A stretch of 64,000 bases of DNA from Alloalcanivorax dieselolei B5. Its GTDB lineage: Bacteria; Pseudomonadota; Gammaproteobacteria; Pseudomonadales; Alcanivoracaceae. The stretch spans positions 3,782,001-3,846,000 of the forward strand of contig NC_018691.1 of the NCBI RefSeq assembly GCF_000300005.1, in the 5' to 3' direction. This document shows, piece by piece, positions 58,908 to 64,000 of this stretch. The notes beneath the pieces were generated by a model that worked only from the letters and a program-made list of their open reading frames with translations, was not told the origin of the DNA and searched no databases. A program made the position numbers and the translations under genes. Numbering within the stretch: the stretch's first letter is position 1; every line of letters begins with the position of its first letter.

Positions 58908-59022
58908 AGCGCGGAGCACAAAAAATCGTCGGGAGCGATTTTTGGCGTCGTGTCAGCGACGGCCCAAAGGGTGGGTACTCGCGGCTAAAGCAGTTTCCTA
59001 CAGGCCGGACTACGAAGCCTCT

Positions 59023-59089
59023 GTAGGAGCTTGCCCTGCAAGCGAATTGCACTACGGTCCAAGAATTCGCTTGCAGGGCAAGCTCCTAC
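59023..59089. repeat. REP-like palindrome, copy 6
   Basis: Perfect 26-nt arms at 59023-59048 and 59064-59089, with the same arm sequence as copy 1. Both flanks are shared with other copies: ACTACGAAGCCTCT before it (compare copy 2) and AGCGGCCTTGTAGCGACC after it (compare copy 1). Confidence 0.93.
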
Positions 59090-59215
59090 AGCGGCCTTGT
59101 AGCGACCTACGGGTTCGTATCTCCAAAGTTGGCGGCAGGCTTGGGGCTTAGCGGCTTGGCAGGTTGTGCGCATGCCACGGTTGCGCGGTGCCCCCGGCAC
59201 TTTCATACTCGCCGC

Positions 59216-59548
59216 ATGAATCAGGAGTTCCGCGACGCGGTCTATCAGATTGTGGCGGCCATCCCCGTCGGCACCGTCTGCAGCTATGGTCAGGTGGCCC
59301 GTATGGCGGGTTACCCGCGCCACGCCCGTTTTGTCGGCCGGTTGATGAGCCAGTTGCCCAAGGGCAGCAAACTGCCGTGGCATCGGGTGATCCGGGGCGA
59401 TGGCGGTCTGCCGCTGATCGGTACCCCCAGCGGAGAGACCCAACTGCGCCGGTTACACAAGGAAGGCGTGGCGGTGTTGGGCCACCGCGTGCCATTGCGC
59501 CGCTTCCAATGGCGCCCCGAGGCCGCCGAATCCGCCCCCGGAGAGTAA
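59216..59548 (+). CDS. Alkyltransferase-like (ATL) DNA-repair protein
   Basis: A 110-residue protein with the fold of the O6-alkylguanine DNA alkyltransferase C-domain (FRDAVYQIVAAIPVGTVCSYGQVARMAG). The active-site motif reads P-W-H-R (residues 54-57), with Trp in place of the alkyl-acceptor Cys. ATL proteins of this type bind O6-alkylguanine and hand lesions to nucleotide excision repair rather than repairing them directly. It lies immediately before ampG. Confidence 0.9.
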   Translation: MNQEFRDAVYQIVAAIPVGTVCSYGQVARMAGYPRHARFVGRLMSQLPKGSKLPWHRVIRGDGGLPLIGTPSGETQLRRLHKEGVAVLGHRVPLRRFQWRPEAAESAPGE

Positions 59549-60847
59549 ATGAAACTGGAAAACGCCTTTTTTGATCGCCGCATCCTGGTGATCTTTCTGC
59601 TGGGTATTGCCAGCGGCTTCCCCAAGGGCATGATCGTTTCCACCCTGTCCGCCTGGCTCACCGACGAGGGTCTGAGCCGTACCAGCCTGGGCCTGTTCGG
59701 TCTGGTCTCCCTGCCCTACGCGCTCAATTTTCTGTGGGCTCCGCTGGTGGACAGTTTCCGTCTGGGGCCGCTGGGGCGGGCGCTGGGCAAGCGCCGGGCC
59801 TGGATTCTGCTCAGCCAGATCGCACTGGTGGGGCTGTTGATCCTGCTCTCCGTGTTCACGCCCAGCAAACAGCTGCTGGCCGTGGGCATTATCTGTCTGA
59901 TCATCGCTTTTGTTTCCGCCACCCAGGACATCGCCATCGACGCCCTGCGGATCGAGTCCGTGCCGGTGGACCAGCAGGGTGCCGCCGCCTCCGCCGGCGT
60001 GGTGGGGTGGTTGCTGGGAAATCTGCTGATCGCCGGCATCGCCCTGTGGCTGACCGCCTTGCTCGACAGCTGGAACCAGATCTACCTGGTGATGAGCAGC
60101 GCCATGCTGTTCGGGGTAGCCGGCTGCCTGCTGGCACGGGAACCCGAGGACAGAACCATGGCGGGCGGACGCCTGGACGCCCCGCCGGGCGAGCGCATGG
60201 CGCGCTGGCTGCAAGGCGCGGTCTTCGCGCCGTTCATTGAGTTCTTCCGCCGCAACGGCACGCAGATGGCCGTGGTGCTGCTGGGGTTCATCTTTCTGTT
60301 CAAGATCGGCGAGGCGTTTCTCGGCACCATGTCGATCCGCTTCTACAACGAAATCGGCTACGAATGGGCGGAGGTGTTCGCCTATGTGAAAACCGCCGGC
60401 ATGGTGGCGCTCGGTGTTGGCAGCTTTCTCGGCGGCGCCATCAGTATCAAATTGGGCGCCTCCCGGGGCTTGCTGGTGGCCGGGGTCGCCATGGCCCTGA
60501 CCAATCTACTCTACGCCTGGCTGGCGGTGACCGGGCGTAACGACACCGTGCTGCTGACCTGCGTGATTCTCGACAACTTCACCGGCGGTGTTTCCACCAT
60601 TGCCTTCGTCACTTATATCTCCGACCTGTGTAACCGGCAGTTCACCGCCACGCAGTATGCTCTGCTGGCATCGCTGGGCAATCTGGGCCGCACCACCCTG
60701 GCCGCCGGCAGCGGTTGGATGGTGGATCTTCTCGGTGGCCGCTGGGAGGTGTTTTTCGTCCTTACCGCGGCCATGGCGATTCCCGGGCTATTGATCCTGC
60801 TGTGGCTGATCCGACACGGCGCCCGGCCGGAGGCGCAACGGCTATGA
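59549..60847 (+). CDS. ampG: Muropeptide permease AmpG (MFS)
   Basis: A 432-residue, 12-segment major facilitator transporter. The N-terminal half shows the AmpG pattern: LLGIASGFPKGMIVSTLSAWL, LVDSFRLG and FVSATQDIAIDALRIE. AmpG imports GlcNAc-anhydromuropeptides for cell-wall recycling, and these are the signals sensed by AmpR proteins. The ATG directly follows the preceding stop, and its own stop overlaps the panE-like gene (ATGA). Confidence 0.92.
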   Translation: MKLENAFFDRRILVIFLLGIASGFPKGMIVSTLSAWLTDEGLSRTSLGLFGLVSLPYALNFLWAPLVDSFRLGPLGRALGKRRAWILLSQIALVGLLILLSVFTPSKQLLAVGIICLIIAFVSATQDIAIDALRIESVPVDQQGAAASAGVVGWLLGNLLIAGIALWLTALLDSWNQIYLVMSSAMLFGVAGCLLAREPEDRTMAGGRLDAPPGERMARWLQGAVFAPFIEFFRRNGTQMAVVLLGFIFLFKIGEAFLGTMSIRFYNEIGYEWAEVFAYVKTAGMVALGVGSFLGGAISIKLGASRGLLVAGVAMALTNLLYAWLAVTGRNDTVLLTCVILDNFTGGVSTIAFVTYISDLCNRQFTATQYALLASLGNLGRTTLAAGSGWMVDLLGGRWEVFFVLTAAMAIPGLLILLWLIRHGARPEAQRL

Positions 60848-61713
60848 GCACCTGGTACCTGCTCGGCGCAGGCAACATGGGCTTGCTGGCGGCGTACTAC
60901 TTGCTCCAGGCCGGTTTCCCGGTGACCTTGCTGCGCCGCGACACCGCCAGCCCGCTTCGCAGGAGGCTCACCTTCGCCGACGGCAGGCCGTCATACGATC
61001 TGATCCTGCCGGTGCTTTCGCCCGCCGCGCTGACCGAACCGCCGCGCCATCTGATCGTGGCCTGCAAGGCGCCGTACAGCGCCACCGCCCTTGGGCAAGT
61101 GCCGCTGACCGCCGATACCCAGGTGCTGCGCCTGCAGAACGGTCTCGGCAGCCTTGATGGTCTGCTGCCAGAGGGCGTGCTGCCGATCGAGGTGGTCACC
61201 ACTTCGGCGGTGAAGCAGGACGGGCCGGAACAACATCAGGTGGTGGCGGAAAACGAAACCTGGATGGGCGGCGGCGATGCCGCTCCGGACTGGTTCGAGC
61301 AGTTGAGCGCACACTGGCCGAACCTGAGCTGGCCAACGGACTTTCAACACCGCCAGTGGCATAAACTGGTGGCCAACGCGGTGATCAATCCGCTCACCGC
61401 GCTCCACGATGTGCCCAACGGCCGGCTGCTGGAAGACCGGGAGTTGCAACGCCAGGCCGCCGAACTGTGCCGGGAGGCCGACCAGTTGTTCACTGCTTTG
61501 GATCCGACCTGGCCCGGCGACTCTTTGCCCCGGGTAATGGCGGTGGCAAGCGCCACCGCGGGCAATACTTCGTCCATGCGCGCCGACGTCCGCAAAGGCG
61601 CCCGCACCGAGATCGATGCCATCAATGGCTATTTACTGCGCCGGGCCGCTGCCCAGGGGTTGTCACTGCCGGCTCATGAGCGCATCGTCGCCGCCATGAC
61701 CTCGGAGACATGA
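60844..61713 (+). CDS. panE: 2-dehydropantoate 2-reductase (PanE-like)
   Basis: Ketopantoate reductase family, 289 residues; reduces 2-dehydropantoate to pantoate with NADPH in coenzyme A synthesis. The N-terminal Rossmann motif is GAGNMG (8-13) and the C-terminal family motif is HKLVANAVINPLTAL with the catalytic Lys. Other PanE-family members act on different substrates, so the precise reaction is likely but not certain. It overlaps ampG by 4 nt. Confidence 0.88.
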   Translation: MSTWYLLGAGNMGLLAAYYLLQAGFPVTLLRRDTASPLRRRLTFADGRPSYDLILPVLSPAALTEPPRHLIVACKAPYSATALGQVPLTADTQVLRLQNGLGSLDGLLPEGVLPIEVVTTSAVKQDGPEQHQVVAENETWMGGGDAAPDWFEQLSAHWPNLSWPTDFQHRQWHKLVANAVINPLTALHDVPNGRLLEDRELQRQAAELCREADQLFTALDPTWPGDSLPRVMAVASATAGNTSSMRADVRKGARTEIDAINGYLLRRAAAQGLSLPAHERIVAAMTSET

Positions 61714-61738
61714 AATCAGAGGTCGCTACAAGGCCGCT

Positions 61739-61807
61739 GTAGGAGCTAGCCCTGCTTGGCGAATAAGACACGGCGCCAAAAAGATTCGCCAGCAGGCTAG
61801 CTCCCAC
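61739..61807. repeat. REP-like palindrome, copy 7 (diverged)
   Basis: Left arm GTAGGAGCTAGCCCTG, CTTGGCGAAT at 61739-61764 and right arm ATTCGCCAGCAGGCTAG, CTCCCAC ending at 61807. It carries the CCCAC arm-tip variant. Flanks GCTACAAGGCCGCT before and AGCGGCTTCGTAG after are shared with other copies. Confidence 0.8.
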
Positions 61808-61843
61808 AGCGGCTTCGTAGAAGCGAGCGGTTTCAGAGCTCGT

Positions 61844-61953
61844 GGAGAGCCGGCGGTCAGCGTTCCAGGACCGTGTTTGGCCAGGGAAGGCCAAACCCGA
61901 GCCCACATGGACGTGCTCGTAGCGTGTCCTGGAACGCTGACCGTCGGCTCTCC
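61844..61953. repeat. Large imperfect palindrome with nested hairpins
   Basis: 28-nt arms at 61844-61871 and 61926-61953 match at 27 of 28 positions (a single G/A difference). The 54-nt interior contains a further perfect hairpin, TTTGGCC-N6-GGCCAAA (61876-61895), and a weaker GAGC...GCTC stem. The whole could form a cruciform or a cloverleaf-like RNA. It is unrelated to the REP family by sequence, and no other copy is visible in the window. Confidence 0.85.
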
Positions 61954-62055
61954 TCCCTTGGCAAGAATCCATGTCTCCGGGGCCGGGGCTGCACCCGTGA
62001 CGGAATCCGGAGTACATTCATGGATTCCACGCCACATCATCAACAAGGAATCGCC

Positions 62056-62625
62056 ATGTCTTCCCGCAAGGATGAAAAGACCCGCATCAACCGGGTCATC
62101 ACCCGCACTGGCGACGATGGCCAGACCGGCCTCGCCGATGGCAGCCGGGTCGCCAAGGACCATCCCCGTATCGAAGCCCTGGGCAGCCTGGATGAACTCA
62201 ACAGCGCACTGGGCGTATTACGCGCTCACCCGCTTGATGAGGATTTGGACCGGCTGATCGAGAATCTGCAGCAGTGGCTGTTCGATATCGGCGGCGAGCT
62301 GGCCATTCCCGCCACCGCCACCCTCACCGACGCCGAGCTGGTGGAAATCGAATCCCAGGCCGATCTGATCAATGCCGAATTGCCGCCGCTGAAGGAGTTT
62401 GTATTGCCCGGCGGCAACGCCGACGCCGCCTGGTGTCACCATTGCCGTACCGTGGCCCGGCGCGCCGAACGCCGGCTGGTGACCCTGGCCGCCGAGGAAA
62501 AGGTCAACCCGGTCAGCCTGGCGATCCTCAATCGTCTCGGCGACCTGCTGTTCATCATGGCCCGCCTGATCAATCTGCGCGCCGAAACGCCGGAGTCACA
62601 GTGGGTACGGCGCGAAGATCGCTAA
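62056..62625 (+). CDS. PduO-type ATP:cob(I)alamin adenosyltransferase
   Basis: Transfers the adenosyl group of ATP to cob(I)alamin to make coenzyme B12. The 189-residue helical protein has the ATP-binding N-terminus TRTGDDGQTGLADGSRV and the conserved LPGGNADAAWCHHCRTVARRAER. ATG 62056 has AAGGA upstream. An in-frame ATG at 62020, also with GGAG, would add 12 residues. No cobalamin genes adjoin it. Confidence 0.92.
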   Translation: MSSRKDEKTRINRVITRTGDDGQTGLADGSRVAKDHPRIEALGSLDELNSALGVLRAHPLDEDLDRLIENLQQWLFDIGGELAIPATATLTDAELVEIESQADLINAELPPLKEFVLPGGNADAAWCHHCRTVARRAERRLVTLAAEEKVNPVSLAILNRLGDLLFIMARLINLRAETPESQWVRREDR

Positions 62626-62739
62626 CCGGACGCCGCGCTGGTTTGAAAGCATTTCATTTTGAAAGAATGTGCAAGTCGCTAGGGGGACACCCCCGGCGGC
62701 CTTACACTGGGGCGATTCTCCACGGCTCCCGCGAGCATC

Positions 62740-64000
62740 ATGGGCATACGTAACAAGCTGTTCCTCACCTTTCTGGGTACTTTCCTGCTGCTGATCCTGG
62801 CGGCCAGCGCCTTCTATTACCTGTCGTTCGAACAGAGTCTGTCCAAATACCTGGATGAGCGTCAGCAAGCCCAGGTGGAGCGCCTGGCCGATCACCTGGC
62901 GGTGCTCTACGCGCAGCGGGGCAGTTGGGATTTTCTGTTACGTGATCCGCGCCAGTTGGGGCGGCTGTACTGGCTCGCCGGTGACCGCAATCAACCCGAC
63001 CCGCGTAAAATCGACCGCGATGCCCATCGTCATCTGCAATTGCTGACGGCCGACAAGCACCCTCTGCTGGGCCCACCGGTGGCGCCCAAATTCCGTCGCA
63101 AGGTGGCGATCCGTATCGGCGATCAGATAGTGGGCTGGCTGGTCTATCCGGACCAGGAAGCGATCCGCGACTCCATGGATCGCCGTTTCCAGGAACGGCA
63201 ACTGCGTTTCATGTTGTGGATGACGCTGATCGGCCTGGCGCTGTCGCTGCTGGTGTCGTGGCTGCTGGCACGCCACTTCGTGGCACCGATCACCGCCCTC
63301 AGCCGCCATACCCGGCAATTACGCGAAGGGAATTACGGGGCCCGGCTGACCAGTCAGCGCCGCGATGAACTGGGCGATCTGATTCGCCATGTGGACAGCC
63401 TGGCGCAGCGCCTGAATCAGGGCCAGCAGGCCCGGCAGCGCTGGTTCTCTGATATCGCCCACGAGTTGCGCACACCATTGGCGGTGCTGCGCGGCGAGTT
63501 GGAAGCGATCCAGGATGACGTACGGCCGATGAGCAAGGAGACCATCAGCACCCTGGAATCCGAGGTCCGGCACCTGACCCATCTGGTCAGCGATCTGCAT
63601 GATCTGGCCCTGGCCGATGCCGGCAACCTGCGCTATCACTTTACCCGGATGGACCTGGACGCCCTCTGCGAGGACGCCGTGGACGCGGTGCGCCCGGCGA
63701 TGCAGCGCCAGGGGTTGACCCTGCTCACCACCCTGCCGCCGGCCACCCTTAGCGGCGACCCGGTACGCCTGCGCCAGTTGCTCGACAATCTGCTGCACAA
63801 CAGCCTGAAATACACCGATCAGGGCGGCGAAGTGCAATTGGTTCTGGACGACGAGCAGGACCATTGGCGCCTTACCATCAACGACACCGCCCCGGGTGTG
63901 CCGGAGGAAGCGCTGCCGAAACTGTTCGATCACTTGTTCCGGGTGGAAAGCTCACGCAACCGCCGCACCGGCGGCGCCGGCCTGGGACTGGCGATCTGCC
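62740..64000 (+). CDS. Sensor histidine kinase, BaeS-like (C-terminus cut by window edge)
   Basis: About 420 residues of a membrane sensor kinase. TM1 lies at about 7-28, a periplasmic domain follows, TM2 is at about 160-182, then HAMP, the dimerisation domain with phospho-His H241 (SDIAHELRTPLAVL), N-box (LDNLLHNSLKY) and G-box GGAGLGLAIC near the edge. The architecture resembles BaeS-type envelope-stress kinases, and a response regulator gene would be expected just outside the window. The signal is unknown. Confidence 0.88.
   Translation, partial: MGIRNKLFLTFLGTFLLLILAASAFYYLSFEQSLSKYLDERQQAQVERLADHLAVLYAQRGSWDFLLRDPRQLGRLYWLAGDRNQPDPRKIDRDAHRHLQLLTADKHPLLGPPVAPKFRRKVAIRIGDQIVGWLVYPDQEAIRDSMDRRFQERQLRFMLWMTLIGLALSLLVSWLLARHFVAPITALSRHTRQLREGNYGARLTSQRRDELGDLIRHVDSLAQRLNQGQQARQRWFSDIAHELRTPLAVLRGELEAIQDDVRPMSKETISTLESEVRHLTHLVSDLHDLALADAGNLRYHFTRMDLDALCEDAVDAVRPAMQRQGLTLLTTLPPATLSGDPVRLRQLLDNLLHNSLKYTDQGGEVQLVLDDEQDHWRLTINDTAPGVPEEALPKLFDHLFRVESSRNRRTGGAGLGLAIC

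Larger units (their letters stand above)
58721..59215. other. groES upstream region and gap to the alkyltransferase-like gene
   Basis: A 495-nt gap. From groES outward it contains a CIRCE operator, a sigma-70 promoter, a sigma-32 promoter, an A/T-rich stem-loop (AAAAATCG...CGATTTTT at about 58920-58944), and REP copy 6 (59023-59089) with its flanks to about 59108. No gene was recognised. The start of the alkyltransferase-like gene at 59216 lacks a visible ribosome site. Confidence 0.7.
61714..62055. other. Gap with REP copy 7 and a large palindrome
   Basis: A 342-nt gap between panE and the adenosyltransferase gene. It holds REP copy 7 (61739-61807), a large nested palindrome (61844-61953), a further hairpin pairing CTCCGG at 61975-61980 with CCGGAG at 62007-62012, and the ribosome site of the next gene. 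I see no gene. Confidence 0.7.

Noticed and set aside
61844..61953. Integron attC site or CRISPR-like repeat
   Set aside because: The arms lack attC core sites (GTTRRRY and RYYYAAC), and there is a single unit with no repeated spacers. No integrase or cas gene is present.
61714..62055. Cobalamin riboswitch upstream of the adenosyltransferase
   Set aside because: I looked for a B12 box and the long conserved core and found neither. The structure there is the 28-nt-arm palindrome and one unrelated hairpin.

Overview
The window is about 64 kb of high-GC DNA, roughly 60-63% by eye. It carries a nearly complete flagellar and chemotaxis island followed by housekeeping genes, and it looks like a motile gammaproteobacterium. 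The mix of flhDC-type flagellar control, groESL, holD-rimI, Pseudomonas-like REP palindromes and general protein flavour suggests an Alcanivorax or Alloalcanivorax relative. That assignment is an inference and has not been tested by any search.

Layout. From 1 to 18.4 kb, minus strand: flhD-flhC, motA-motB, cheA-cheW, two receptors, cheR, cheB, a third receptor, cheY-cheZ and flhB-flhA (flhA runs off the left edge). Upstream of flhDC lies the operon fliD-fliS-fliT-fliK-like-fhlB (16.98-20.67 kb). Flagellin fliC (plus strand) diverges from it at 21.0 kb. A divergent class A beta-lactamase and AmpR-like LysR pair (22.2-24.2 kb) sits inside the island between fliC and flaG. From 24.8 to 36.2 kb come fliE (minus) and the fliFGHIJK and fliLMNOPQR runs (plus), then flgBCDEFGHIJKL (minus, 36.3-46.2 kb) and flgA, flgM, flgN plus an EAL-HDOD protein (plus, 46.4-49.2 kb).

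From 49.2 kb the content is housekeeping: a small lipoprotein, rimI with a holD-like gene, leuA, a DUF3592 membrane protein, a rhombosortase-like protease, a DUF1090 protein, a 1,200-bp IS110-family element inserted in a REP palindrome, groEL-groES, an alkyltransferase-like protein, ampG, a panE-like reductase, a cobalamin adenosyltransferase and a truncated sensor kinase.

Regulation can be read directly. Two CRP-like operators 31 bp apart lie upstream of flhDC. FlhDC-like boxes lie upstream of flgA/flgB, fliL and flhB. Seven sigma-28 promoters, all with exactly 11 bp between the 8-bp elements, precede motA, cheB, fliD, fliC, flaG, flgK and flgM. This fits a class I, II and III hierarchy: CRP to FlhDC, then hook-basal-body genes, then FliA/FlgM-controlled late genes. 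fliA, flhF and flhG are not in the window. groESL has a sigma-32 promoter and a separate sigma-70 promoter overlapped by a perfect CIRCE operator.

The most striking observation is the IS110 element. It splits a REP palindrome, and its non-coding leader folds into a candidate bridge RNA whose two guide segments match the two halves of the REP target in the expected order. A REP-like family of at least seven copies is scattered through the gaps, and a separate large palindrome with 28-nt arms lies at 61.84-61.95 kb.
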